Shown: positions 1 through 13,300 of the stretch, piece after piece
How positions within the stretch are numbered: the stretch's first letter is position 1
Layout: the number at the start of each line of letters is the position of its first letter
From: Amborella trichopoda
Taxonomy: Eukaryota; Streptophyta; Magnoliopsida; Amborellales; Amborellaceae
Assembly (NCBI RefSeq): GCF_000471905.2
Contig: NW_006500357.1
Coordinates: 2,804,330-2,868,329, forward strand
Reading direction: 5' to 3'
DNA length: 64,000 nucleotides
Program-made: the position numbers and the translations under genes
Notes under the pieces: generated by a model
Told to the model about the DNA's origin: nothing
Databases searched by the model: none
Seen by the model: only the letters and a program-made list of their open reading frames with translations

Positions 1-1413
1 AGAGAGAGAGAGAGTGAGAGATAAATCCTTATAGAGATAAGAGAAAATAGGTGTAGAGATTTTATGAGGTAGGAGGGCCTCTTAATATAGATTTTCGATG
101 CTTTGGAGTTTGCCTCAATCCGTAAGGTCAAATCTTGACGGTCAATCTAAGAAGACTTGTTGGATGAGAGATTTGAGTCATCTCTGTGATCCATCGTCAA
201 GATTCAATGAGATGAGCTAGAGTCTTATCTTTCGTTTCCTTTATCTAGTCCTACTAAATCTTTAAATGAATAAAAAATATATATTTTTTATTTTATTATA
301 TTCAATATTTATTACTTTGATTAAGCCATCTTGATTCGAGATTTACTAAATCTTTCAAATATTCAACATTACCAGCAAAGTTGGTTATACCCAAAAGATA
401 AGTCAACAAACAAGGGATAACTATCACCCACTCTATGAGAATAAGTTAGTCCATGTGGGTGGGGCGTGCCACGTTTGGTGGCCACACATGGGTCTCACCC
501 AAGCCCATGTTGGACACCTATATTTATGGAGGGTCCCATATAATTTTAGAAAATATTTTATTTTGTATTTAGAATTTTCAAATATTATATTTTATTTATA
601 ACATTGAAAAATTAATTTATCTTAATTTATACATGTAAATGAAAAACTAAAATATCAAAAGATTCACAAAACTTCAAATAATCATTCTAAAAAACCATAT
701 ATCGTAAAATCAATTAGTTTTGATTAATTTTGATGGGAATCGGATCCGTCAGATCTTAGAATTTATCAATACACGGGAGCACTCCATCTTCAACTGTGGA
801 TCACGATTTACTTAGCTTTTTCAAACTTACCCAGCAGTTCTCATGACCTATAATCCACTGCAGGGGCTCATGATTCGACCACCAAAGTTAGCCAATAAAC
901 TAGGGGATGCATTCTCAGTTTATAGATTTCAAGTTCTCCTCTAAAGACAAAAAAATCATGGTCTTCCAAACGATGATGCTATTATGAGTCTATGGTGCAT
1001 ATGAGTAATCTCTCACACATGTATACGCTTCACCCTCATTAGCGAATCTCAAAACGACTATCTATATACATGTCGTGTGATAATATAACGCTGAGGTTTT
1101 AGTCTTGTCTCTAAAGGCTATTCATCATACGCAAGGGCTACAAAGTCCCTCGGCTCTAATCACAACATACTCCGACCTCATGAAGGGCTAACCCACTAAA
1201 CCCTTCTCGGTAGAGTCCTATGCCTCAGTACCTTGGGGTTTTCTAAACTCATCTGGCCTAGCATGTCAAGCCTAGTCCGAGTATTGGCAAATCGTATTTG
1301 CCTAATATGGTTTACAAGAGGACCACATTTCTACTAAGTTTATGTTTCACTATATAAAATGCTCATCTAACTCATAAAGCCTTTAAAGACTACATAAACC
1401 TAACAATTTTTAC
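1..1413 (+). repeat. Dispersed non-coding repeat B, copy 1 (left end outside window)
   Basis: This stretch and 17340-18635 share the same ordered blocks in the same orientation: a GA-rich start, an AT-rich middle, then segments such as GCACTCCATCTTC, CAGTTTATGGATTT-like, ACATGTCGTGTGATG-like, and a GGACCACA...CCACTAAGTT...CATTATATAAAA-like tail. There is no open reading frame of note. The length (about 1.3-1.4 kb) and lack of coding potential would fit an old solo LTR or a non-autonomous element, but no clean termini or target duplication were found. Confidence 0.6.
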
Positions 1414-2560
1414 ATGATATTAGTATGGAAATGATAGGTTATTCTGATTGGTAACCAAAAAATTAGTGGTCCGCCCACTGTATCAACCTGCAAAAAAACT
1501 CCAAAACATTCCCCAAACATATTCATGAAAGTCATAAATTTGGAGCCATCGAAAATTCTTCGAATCTACTGCTTCTGTCCACGTTAGTGGGCGATTCATG
1601 GAGTACATTTGGAGGCCTTTAGGGGTTCCAAACAAAGCAAAATTAAGGTCAACTAATTCTAATGGTGTTCGACATTTTCTTAGGTTCTCGGAGCGCCGAT
1701 TTTTTGGTAAGCATAGCAGCAATTTTCAGGCCGGAACTAGCTACCTTTTTCCTTTTAGAACTACTACTTTATCTTGTAAAAGTTTCACATTTCTAATAAA
1801 AGCACATTTCACATAGCCCAAAAGTTTAATTTTTAACCCACTCTTGAAGTCTAATTCGTTCGTTCCCTAACTTGGAGCTATAATTTGGTGGAATAGACTT
1901 TTAGGTCATCCTAGGGGCTTTCTTCCGGCAAGATTTGAGTGTGCCTTTGATTTTTTATTTCTAAAATTGAAACTTTAAAGAAAGCACACCCTTTAAAATA
2001 ATATTAAATAAATGAAAAAATATCTTTATATCCCTTATTTTTAAGTTTCATTTCTTGATAAACCAAATGTTTCAAAAGATATTTTCCAACCCCCTGACCA
2101 CTTTAAACCTAATTTTTAACTTAAACAATTGAGAGAAAGATATGCTCTTTTTAAACTCAATCATTTCTCTATCTTCACTTATATATCTTAAACTTCTCTC
2201 TTTCTCTATCTTCATGTGTCTCTAATTCTCTCTCCTCCCGTGTTTCTCCAAACACATTTTTCTCTCTCTTTCTAATAACCTCTCACCTCCATGAAGCCCT
2301 TTTCTCTCTTTAGAAGTTTGGGAGGATGACTTTTTAAAAAAGGCATGTCTTTCTAGATATGTTTGACTTAAAAAAACAGGATTAAATTAGCTCAGGGGGT
2401 TCGAAGAAATAAAATCTACAATTTTTATGCCCCAAGATAGCTTTTAAAACTTTGGGTCTATTGTGAAACGAAACTTAAAAATAGAAAGTATGGAGAAATT
2501 TCCTCAAATAAATTATATTTTAAAATATTTGTAGACACAAGTTCATTGCTTTCTTTTTTG
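1414..2560. other. AT-rich spacer, no gene seen
   Basis: No reading frame with recognisable similarity was found on either strand. A pyrimidine-rich tract (CTCTCT runs) lies at about 2160-2310. The missing first exon of the downstream reductase, which should carry a GxxGxxG nucleotide-binding motif, was looked for here and not found. Confidence 0.5.
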
Positions 2561-2952
2561 GAAAAAGTTTATATAAGGTTGCAACCTTAAAATGTAGAAT
2601 TACATGTGTCTCCAAAAGCCATCGGAAACTGTTGTTTTAATATTGAAAAACCCTCAAATTGATCATCTCGACATCGAGATGTATGACTATGAAAAAAAAA
2701 AGATTTTGAGTCTCAAAAATAATGCATCTTGCAATACATTATCTAGACTGTCCATTTTCAAGATTTTCATATATTTATAGATCTATTTGATTTTAACCGT
2801 TTTTGGAGTTTAAAATTTTATAATTAATATAAAAATAGATTTCAAGATAATCCAAATACCTTTTTACACCAACAATACATATGATAATAAAATTTGGAGG
2901 TGTGCTTTTATTGGATTGTTTAAATTTGCAACCTTATAGAAACCACACCCTT
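2561..2952 (+). mobile_element. MITE family A, copy A1
   Basis: An approximately 390-bp non-coding element with inverted ends built around the palindrome AAGGTTGCAACCTT at the left and TTGCAACCTTATAG at the right. The inner blocks (GATCATCTCGACATCGAGAT, CCATTTTCAAGATTTTCAT, GGATTGTTTAAA) recur in six further copies in this window. The ends and the copy number support a TIR-type miniature element; its transposase superfamily is not determinable here. Confidence 0.75.
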
Positions 2953-3777
2953 CTCTTTTTTGTCGTTTTTTCTTTTTTTTTTTTTATGTTCATACATTTG
3001 GGTATTCATGCCATCTATGAATTTTCTAAGGTCCCCACAAGAAACCATCACTCAATACCTGCACCGTTGGTATCAACCAACAAAAACAAGCAACTCTCTC
3101 CCCCTCCCTCTCTGCCTTCCTTAATCTTTGAAGAATCTTCTATTCCTCTTATTATTCATAAAGGGTAATGCTCCATAACAACAATGGAACTCATATTATC
3201 CTTAAACCATAATAATTGGTTAGAAAAACCCCTCAAAAAAAAAACAATAATTATTTCCTATGGCCACATTTTCACATTAATTTTTCTTCTTCCAACCCCG
3301 ATCTACTCGCTCCAAATATTCTAGTCTGATATAAAAATCAAAATAAAAAATAAAATAAAAATTTTGAATTATTCATATCTTGATTTGAATAATTCAAAAT
3401 TTCCATCCAATAACTACAAGAACACTTATAGACAGATATGTATGACCCACTCGTATAACATGAAAGGACTAATACAAAAATAGTAGCCTCAAAATTAGAC
3501 AGGCATGTGTGACCCACTCATATAATATGTCTTCACAGCTAGTACGTTGGATGGTATCTAAAACGTAGATGAAATATGCATGTCAGTATGTATTATGTAT
3601 CCGGGTATTTAATATGCAAAGCTAAAATACCAATAGTTTCCACCAAATCCGTACAAAAACTATCGTAGGCCAAATAATTCTATAATATAATTACCAGCCC
3701 TAGAGGCTAAGAGACTCCTAGAGGACCACTAATTGTAATAGGGCAGAGTTATGTTCCAAAAAACCTCCATAATATAT
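2953..3777. other. AT-rich spacer, no gene seen
   Basis: Low-complexity AT-rich DNA with a short C/T-rich stretch near 3100. No exon of the downstream reductase was recognised. Confidence 0.45.
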
Positions 3778-4012
3778 GGAGTGATTGTATACAATGAGAC
3801 CATTTACCTTTGGAATAGGGAGGTCACAATTGCTTACAACCATCCGATGTGAAATCAGATAGTTTGGGTGTGTCACAAAGTTGAAAAAAAATTCTTTTAA
3901 ACTTTGAGCTTGGTCAATGAAATAAATGCAGCCACCCAATTTCACGTCCAATGGTCAAGATTATTATGACCATCTTGTACCATAGGTAAATGGTCTCATC
4001 ATATACTTTCCC
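3778..4012. mobile_element. MITE family E, copy E1
   Basis: The two ends are inverted copies of each other: left ATGAGACCATTTACCT near 3797 and its complement near 3992, with TATA-like outer bases. Internal order (GAGGTCACAATTG, ... GACCATTTACC) matches 59393-59626, so this is a dispersed family of about 235 bp. No coding capacity. Confidence 0.7.
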
Positions 4013-4175
4013 ATATATGGACATTATGAATATAGGCATACGACCTGTGCTCAAACGGCATTCCTAACTAGGTGAACAAGTATGTTTACAGGAGTCCCAT
4101 GTAATATTTTTTTTAATTCTTTATTTCTACCCTAGAAAATTATGAAATATTATTACCTAACATGTGGAAAAATAG

Positions 4176-4310
4176 GGGTACTTGGATGATTATGATAAGC
4201 TGCCTTCGGTGTTTCAACAAATTGATGTTGTGATCTCATTGTTGCCTGTTCCCCAACATTTGGAACAACTCAGAATCATTGATGCCATCAAGGAAGTGGG
4301 TAACATTAAG
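4176..4310 (+). CDS. Reductase exon: substrate/cofactor segment ending VGNIK
   Basis: Forty-five codons in phase 0. It starts after an AG at 4174-4175 (the in-frame triplet before it is TAG) and ends at AAG before the donor GTAACT. It encodes GYLDDYDKLP, IDVVISLLPVP and IDAIKEVGNIK, the stretch that in this family follows the first intron-split dinucleotide-binding half. Confidence 0.85.
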
Positions 4311-7300
4311 GTAACTTATTATTTGATCATAGCAAGAGCTAACATGCAATACGAGTCCTAGTTATTCCTTGCACTCTGATTTCATCTCTTTTCTCGTCCT
4401 TTAATCTTAGGTTCGTGTCTGAAATTTTTGCTATTCTTACTATTCCCACCTAAAACATGAGAGATAATATCTAGCTAAAATCTCCAATTATGTTTATGAT
4501 GGAGGACATCCCCTCTCCTTGTCTTGTCTCTGTAAGCCTCCCATAGTGATATAATTTTGCATGCCTAGAAGCAAATATGATTGGGTATTTCATCTGTTTG
4601 CACTCTAAAATATGTTTTAATACATGTGCAGAGATTTTTCCCTTCGGAATTTGGCGTTGAATCCCGTAGGGCGCATAGTTTGCGTCCATTCCAAAGAATA
4701 ATTGATAACAAGAAGGAAATTCAAAGGGCTATCAAAGAGGCTGGGATTTCATATACTATTGTGGCAGGGAATGGCTTTGGTGCTTACTTTGTAGATTACT
4801 TGCTAAACCCTCAGCATCAAAGGGATGAGATTACAATCTATGGGGATGGCCATGCAAAAGGTAAGTTCCTATTACTCAAGCTATTTACTAACCGGTGGAA
4901 AATGGTTAATGGTTAGGCTGCAATTCCTTCCGCTTAATTGCCTCCGAAAAGAAAGAGATATGACTAATAGTCGTGGGATCCCATTTGACAGTATACATTA
5001 TTTGAATTATCAAGCTCTAATTCCTTTAAGCCACTTTTGAACAGGGGTGCGGTTTGTATGGAGCCTAGGCTCTGAACAATTAAATTAGAGCCTACCTACA
5101 AATAGTATCAAGAAATGTGATTTCAATATTGGAAATCTTTGTGATAATCTTAAAATATATTTTTACATTTATTTATAAAACTTAAAGCTTCAAAAGTAGT
5201 GTGGATCGACAGATCTATGAAAACTTGAAAATCTTGAAACTTGGTGGTCCAAAAATACATTACAAAATACATTATTTCCAAACTTGAAATCTATTTTTTT
5301 CTCATGTCCATGCTTCTTGATGTTGAGATGATCAATTTGAATATATTTGGGTATCAAAACAACCTCTTCTAGTGAATTTTTTGAGGTAGGCTCAAATTTG
5401 ATTGTTTAGAGCCTCGGCTCTATATAAAATTTTCCCTTTCAACAGAGGTTTACATTATTCTCAAATATGTGCCCTGACTCCGTTTTTATATCGAATGGAT
5501 ATAAAGTTGCTCCCGAGTTACTGAAAAAAATATTTAGTGGATTTTGGTCATAGAATATATGAAATAATACTATTTATATTTGTACAATAATTTTATAATC
5601 ACCTCTAGCCATCAAATGTGAAATCAAAAGCTGAGGATGTAGTATTGACTACCCTCAAAGTCTAAATTTGAATTTTGGGACTTCAAAGAAAAAGATACCC
5701 TAGTCGTTGAATTTTAACTATTATACCTTGAGGTTCTTGCGACCCCTTATGTACGAAACATGACAGTCTATTTTGTCCAATCCTTTTTAAATCCTAAGCA
5801 AATGGAGCCTAAACAAACGGAATATACCACCCACCATAGATGTGTTAGATCATGCTAATGAACTAACTGTAGATGCCACAAAAGCGTAACATAGATGACC
5901 AGTGGTGCACGGTATGCTTTCTTTTATTAAATTGTGCATGTTAATTTCACCCCACCATTCACTATTTCGACCTTCATGGTTCTTGGTAGGTGTTGATGGA
6001 GTGTCAAATCCACTTCTTGTATGATGTGGAAGTCCTTAAAATTACATATCTCGAGGAAACCTTTTGGGAAAATTCTATTAAAGGGCTTAAATGCTCGGCC
6101 CCCGACTGAGAAGGGTAACTCAGCCGAGTCCGAGTTACCATGTCATCTTAGGTACCCCCAAAAAAGGGAGAAAAAAAAAATAAATAAATAAAAAATCTCC
6201 AAAAAATAATTAAGCATCAGAAAAAGATAAAAAGATTAATAGAATTACAGAGTGATTACTAGAAAAAGAAGATTTATAGCTTTAAAAAATTGAAAATATG
6301 AAATTTCCCAAACAATCTTAAAAACTAACAAAATCTTCAAAGCATTTCTAACCAATATGCCATTATTTTCTCATTTTTTATATTTTTTAACATTTTTATA
6401 CAATTTGTTTTAGCATTTATTTGGGCCTAGCGAGTTATGTGCCCAACATGCATTGCCCATAGGTCGAGACCAAATTAATCAACGGAGTGGAAGTGGACTG
6501 GACGGAGTCCTAGCACACTGGATCAAATTGTCTTACAAAGGCTAAATCCTAAATGGTACATTTACCATTATAGGGTTTACTTTTTAAATTTCATTTAATA
6601 ACGTCTAATTCCTCAAAACGTTTGTTAAATTTCCTAAATATGCTAATTATGCAACGCCAAATAATCAAAATAATTCTAGCTCTTCAGGGTTGGCAACATG
6701 GAATTAATGGTATTTTGCCATTTTGCAATCTTGTGTTCCCAACCCTAAATAACTATACGTATTTTCATAATTAGGCTTGAGCCACTTAAGCGCGTCAAAC
6801 TACCAAAATGCTTATGATTGTTCAGGGTTCTCAGCCTCGAACATTGGTGATTTAAGAACTTTTGACCAAACTTTTGAGAAGATAATCCTGTGAACAGAAA
6901 CTTAAAAAGTAAAGCCGACAATGTTGAATGGAACTTTAGAACTAGGATATTTTTATTGATTTGTCTTGTATTCCAAGATAAGTCTCAATTGGGTTTCCAT
7001 ATTTTGTTGAGATGTGAATCCCAAATTTTAGAAAACCAATATTTTTTGGATATTTCTAAATTGGCAAGAGATAGGGGCATAAAGATTTGCCCTTATGTGA
7101 TCTCTCTAGGTTTCCTATTTATTTGGATAGAGCCTATTGTTTATTATCTAAGTTTTTATATAAATCTTGCTCAGATTAGGATGAGGCTTTGAGTCCACAT
7201 GGATAGGGATAAAGTTCTTTTTTGATAAAGTTAGAAAAGTTGAGATTGGTTCGACGTACTTGTTTTTGGAACTTTATTCTCTCTATATAAATATGTTTTT

Positions 7301-10300
7301 CTAGAGAGAGAAAGCATGTGTGGAAAAAGTAGGCCATACATGGGTGAACTTTTAGGTTTGTCCTCTCTTATTGAGATTATTGTAGAGAGAGAAAGTGCAT
7401 AGTGCATAGAGAAAAATAGAGGGAAACTTTTTGGGGCTTTGCAAAGAAAAAAATTGTAGAGAAAAAGGCTTTGTGGGAGATTGAGTCACTGGTTCTCTCA
7501 TGTAAATTATCTTGAAATTTTTTTTATTTGATTTAGTAAAAAACATCGATCGTCTTCGCCCGTGGATGTAGTCACAATTGTGACAAACCACGTAAATGTT
7601 AGTGTTCTTTTTCAGTTATTTATTTCATGCTTTAAATTTGTTCCTTGTTGCTTATTTTTGTCGATTTTTTTTCTCGGACTTTATTTGCCAAAAAATCGAC
7701 CTATTGAGTTTAGAGCTTCCACGCACAACAAATGGTATCAGAGCTCGGTTTGGGGGTTTCTGTATAGTAGTAAAGGTTTTGAATGCAACGTTCGCGGTGG
7801 AAAAGTTTGATGGAAAAAGTAATTTTTGGAATTTGGCAAATCAATGTTCAAGATTTGCTAGTACAACAAGGTTTACATAGAGCTCTGAAAAGAAAGTCGA
7901 AGAAACTGGAATCCATGTCTAATGAGGATTAGGAAGGCTTAGATCTGAGGGCTATGAGCACTATTCTATTGTGTTTATCGAGTGAAGTGCTATTTAATAT
8001 TGTCAATGGGGATTCGACATCAAATCTTTGGTCGAAACTTGGGAGTTTGTATATAACGAAGTCCCTCACAAATCGATCATTTTTTAAGCAAAAATTGTAC
8101 ACCTTGTGGATGAATGAAGGTACAGATATCCATGAATACCTGAATTATTTTAATAAAATTATTTGTGAATTATTGAATATTGATGTTAAAATGGATGATG
8201 AGGATAATACTACAATTTTGTTATCCTCATTCCTCATTCGTAAAAGCATCTAGTCATAACATGTCTTTATGGAAAAGACACCATAGAGATGGAGGATGTG
8301 ACTTCGACTCTTCTCTTTAACAATTTAATAACGAGACAGGATAATGCTCAGCTACATGCAGATGGTTTAGTGGCTAGAGGGAGATTTGTTGAGAGAAGTG
8401 GAAAGAGATATGAAAGACATGGCCGGTCTAGATCCCAATCCAAATCAGGAAAAAATAATATTTATTGCAATTACTGCAAGAAAAAATGGCAAGTTAAGAA
8501 TGATTGTTTGAAACTCAAAGAAAAAGAAACACGAGCTTCTAAAGCCGCCAATATAATTGATGGAAGCTCAGTAAGTGGAACATATAATGTGTTGTCGATC
8601 TCGACAAATTGTGATAACTCTAAAGACTCATGGGTTCTTCATTGAAGATGTTCATATCATACGTACCCTCATCGGGATTGGTTCACCACATATAAAAGCA
8701 ATGATGGTGGATCAGTTTTTATAGGAAATGATGCAGCTTGCCAGAACATCGGTATTGCGACATTTGCCATCAAGATGTATGATGGAGTTGTCATAACCTT
8801 GACTCATGTTAGACACGTTCCAAATTTGAAGAAAAACCTTATTTCTCCTGTTACTTAGACTCCAATGGCTGCAAATTTATTGGAGAAGGTGGAGTTCTGA
8901 ACATTCTTAAGGGTGCTCTAGGTTTGATGAAATGCAAGAAGATCAGACCGAATTTATACGTGTTCTTGGAAATACTATCACGATAGAGCAGCAATTTATG
9001 TATCTGATGATAGTGATTTTGACTTGACTCAGTTGTGGCATATGCGGTTGGGCCACATGGGTGAGAGAGGTTTGACAGAACTTAGCAAACGCAAAAAGAT
9101 CAATGGCATGAAGAAATGCAAGTTGGACTTTTGTGAGCACTGTGTTTATGGTAAACAGTATAGAGTACAGTTTCGCACATCAGAACGTTCCACAAAATGT
9201 ATTCTTGACTGTATTCATTCAGATGTTTGGGGCTCTGCATCAGTTGTCTCAAAAGGCGGATCTTTATATTTTGTTTCTTTCATAGATGATTTCTCAAAGA
9301 AGGTGTGGATTTACACATTGAAGAACAAAACAGATTTATTTAACACATTCAAACAGTGGAAAACAATGGTCGAAAGACAGTCTGGAAAGAAGGTCAAGTG
9401 TTTGAGGACTGATAATGGTAGAAAGTACACTTCCGCAGAGTTTGCAAATGTTTACAAGAGCGAAGGAATTGTTTGTCACTTCACCACTCTGAAGACGCCA
9501 CAACATAATATAGTTGCTGAGTGCATGAATATAACACTTTTAGAGAAGGTCTGCAACATGTTGAGTAATGCTAATTTGTCGATGGACTTTTGGACTGAGG
9601 CGGTCAATACGGCATATTACCTCGTCAATAGGTCACCATCTACAACAATAAATTACAAAACATCAGAAGAGGTATGGTCCGATAAACCTGTTGCTTATTC
9701 TCATTTAAGATTTTTTGGTTGTCCTGCTTATGTTTATGTGAAGGATGATAAGTTCAGTTCAAGGTGAAAGAAATGTATTTTCCTTAATTATACAAATCAT
9801 GTTAGGGCTATAGAATGTGGTGCCCAAATCCTAAGTCGCCTAAGTTTATTGTCAATTGTGATGTTCAGTTTGGTGAATATGTCATGTTAAAGCACATTCA
9901 GTATGATGCAGAAAAGGAAAATTGTAGCAGTAGTGCTGCAGTAGAGGTGGAGTTGACAACTCTAGAAAATACTCCAAATTATGTGCCAGAACTTCCCTGT
10001 GAGAGACTGGAAGAAGATGTTGACCATGAGGAGGTCGTTGAATCTACTCCACTTGAAGAAGAGCTTTAGTTTAGAAGGGGAAAGAGAATAAAAAAGCCAG
10101 TTGTGCGGTACAATGTTGAGGATATGATAGCTTTTGCATTGACTGCCACAAGCCCAGAGCCATCCACTTTTAAAGAAGCTACACAGGATAAAACCAGGTG
10201 GAGTGAAGCCATGGACGAAGAAATAGAATCTCATCAAAAGAATCGTACTTGGGTTCTCGTGAAGTTGCCTAAAGGCAAGAGAGCCATTGGTTGTAAATGA

Positions 10301-13300
10301 GTTTATAAGAAGAAAGATGGGTCACTTAAGACTGGTGGTGATCGATTTAAGGCACGTTTGGTTGCAAAAGGCTATGCGCAGAAAGAAGGTGTTGATTATA
10401 ATGAGATTTTCTCTCATGTTATGAAACACACTTCTATTCGGGTTTTACTAACCATGGTTGTATTGTTTGATTTGGAGTTAGAACAGCTTGATGTCAAGTC
10501 TACATTCTTTCATGGAGAGTTAGAAGAACAAATTTATATGACTCAACTCGAAGGGTTTGTTGTTAAAGGAAAGGAGGAACATGCCTGTAAGCTGAAAAAG
10601 TCATTGTATGGCCTAAAGCAATCTCCTAGACAGTGGTACAATCGTTTTGATGCATTTATGATTGGACACGGGTATGTCAGAAATAAGTATGACAATTGTG
10701 TCTATTTTAACAAATTTACTGATGGTTCGTTCATCTATTTATTGCTTTATGTGGATGATATACTTATTACTGCAAAGAATGTGTTAGAAAGCAGTAAATT
10801 GATGACTCAGCTTTCTAGAGAATTTGAAATGAAAGATTTGGGTTCAGCAAAGAAATTTTTGAGTATGGAGATTCCTAGAGATCGAAAGTTATGTAAATTG
10901 TAGTTATCTTAGAAGGAGTACATTGAGAAAACCCTCGCTAGATTCAGGATCGAAAATTCAAAGCCTGTGGGTACTCCTCTTGCTGCACATTTCATATTGT
11001 CGACGGCATTATCTCCAAATTCAGATGCTAAAAAGGGATACATGTCACGTGTTCCTTACGCGAGTGCAGTTGGAAGTCGTATGTATGCAATGATTTGCAC
11101 TTGTCAAGATATTTCTCATGCCGTTAGTGTAGTTAGTAAGTATATAGCTAATCCAGGAAAGGAGCATTGGCATGCAATAAAATGGATTCTGCGTTACCTA
11201 AAGGGTACATCAGATGTGGGTCTGGCATTTGATAGAGATAGCAAATTTGGTGACAAGATTGTTTGTTATGTTGATGCTAACTTTGCAAGTGATTTGGACT
11301 CTAGTAGATCTAATACAGGTTATGTGCTTACACTTGCAGGAACTCCTATTAGTTGGAGGTCGATATTACAAACGACGGTTTGCCTTGTCTACGACTGAAA
11401 TAGAACACATGGTTGTTACTTAGGCAGTAAAAGAAGTCATTTGGCTTAGAGGGCTTGTAAGTCATTTGGGCTTACGACAGGATGAGAATGTTATTTATTG
11501 TGACAGTCAGAGTGCAATACATTTGGTGAAGAACTAGGTATATCATGCAAGGATGAAGCATATTGATGTCAGATATCATTTTATATGTGAGATCATAGCT
11601 GAATGTGATATCTTGTTACTTAAGATTGACACTAAGAAGAATGTTGCAGATTGTTGACAAAGCCGGTTTCATTACAGAAGTTCGAGCTATGCTTGGACTT
11701 GACTGATGTGTTGCCCAAGTGAACACCTATGGAGACGCGTGTCGAGAAAACGGTCGATGGGAATATATTTTAGAATTCAAGTCAAGGCAGAGATTTGTTG
11801 ATTTGTCTTGTATTCCAAGATAAGTTTCGATTAGGTTTCCATATTTTGTTGAGCTGTGAATCCTATATTTTAGAAAACAAATGTTTTTTCGATACCTCTA
11901 AATTGGTCAGAGATAGGGAAGTAAATATTTTGCCCTTACGTGATCTCTCTAGGTTTCCTATTTATCTGGGTAGAGCCTATTGTCGATTATCTAAGTTTAT
12001 AGATAAGTCTTACTTAGATTAGGATGAGGCTTTGAGTCCACATGGATAGGGATAAATTTCATTTTTGATAAAGTTAAGAAAGTTGAGATTGGTTTGATCG
12101 TACTTATTTTTGGGGCTTTATTCTCTCTATATAAATATGTTTTTCTAGAGAGAGAAAGCATGTGTGGAAAAAGTAGGTCATACGTGGGTGCACTTTTGGG
12201 TTTGTCCTCTCGTCATGAGATATATTATAGAGAGAGAAAATGCATAGAGAAAAATAGAAGGAAACTTTTTGGGATTTTGCAGAGAAAGAAAATCGTAGAG
12301 AAATATTGTAGAGAGAGAAAGTGCATAGAGAAAAATAGAGAGAAACTTTTTGGGATTTTGCAAAGAAAGAAAATTGTAGAGAATAAGGCTTTGTAGGAGA
12401 TTGAGTCACTGGTTCTCTCAAGTAAGTTGCATTGTAATTTTTTTTATTTGATTTTGTTGAAAACATCGATCGACTTCGCCCGTGGATGTAGTCACAATTG
12501 TGACGAAACATGTAAATCCTGGTGTCCTTTTTCAGTTATTTATTTCCTGCTTTAAATTTGTTGCTTGTTGCTTGTTGTTTGTTGCTTGTTGCTTGTTTTT
12601 ATTGATTCTTTTTTTTCATAATTTATTTGCCAAAAATCAACCCATCAGGTTTAGAATTTCCACGCACAACAATTTTGAGCCCTTAAATGATGTTTTTCGA
12701 AAAGTTTTTTTTTCCCCTAAATAAAGATAAGTAGATAAAAACTCTAAAGAAAGGAAAAGGATCTACAATAGACCGGAAGAAATTATGGCTATTTAACATC
12801 AGATGACAACAGATGACTAAGGTGTTTCATTTGACGGCTTAGTCCATCAAATAACACACCCCCACCATCTATGTATAGATGCACTTTTTCCTGTAAAATA
12901 TTCATTGCCTGGTGAATACTTTCGAAGAATAATTCATATATTAGTGATCGAATAATATCGTATGCTCTTATGAGATCAAATTGTACATTTATTTCCTTCA
13001 ACAAAATTTTAGCTGAGAATACTTTTAGGACTGAAAAATATGGGGATGTAAACTACACAACCTAATGACCAATCTAGAAAAGAAATGGTTACACACTCTT
13101 AAACTATCTTTAAAAATTCATGCCTTAGGATTGAACACTTTTTTTTTTGCCTGGACATTAAGATCTAGTTGATCGAAAATTCAATTTAGTTTTTCTATTA
13201 ACGATAAGCATGTGTTGTTTCTAAGGATGTTCGAAGAATTCTATATCAAACTAGTGTTCCCTTGTCGATGTTTTATATGGGGGCCGCATACATAGAACGC

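Larger units (their letters stand above)
6954..12671 (+). mobile_element. Copia LTR retrotransposon 1, full-length but dead
   Basis: Two long direct repeats (6954-7730 and 11796-12671) flank a primer-binding site and a decayed gag-pol in Copia order. The element is bounded by the perfect 5-bp duplication ATTTT (6949-6953 and 12672-12676). Its first dinucleotide has mutated from TG to TA in the 5' LTR. By eye the first ~230 bp of the LTRs are roughly nine-tenths identical, so the insertion is not recent. It sits in sense orientation inside reductase intron 3. Confidence 0.95.

Noticed and set aside
2881..3168. 95-codon frame with a hydrophobic start
   Set aside because: It begins in MITE A1 and continues into poly-T and C/T-rich DNA; composition explains it.
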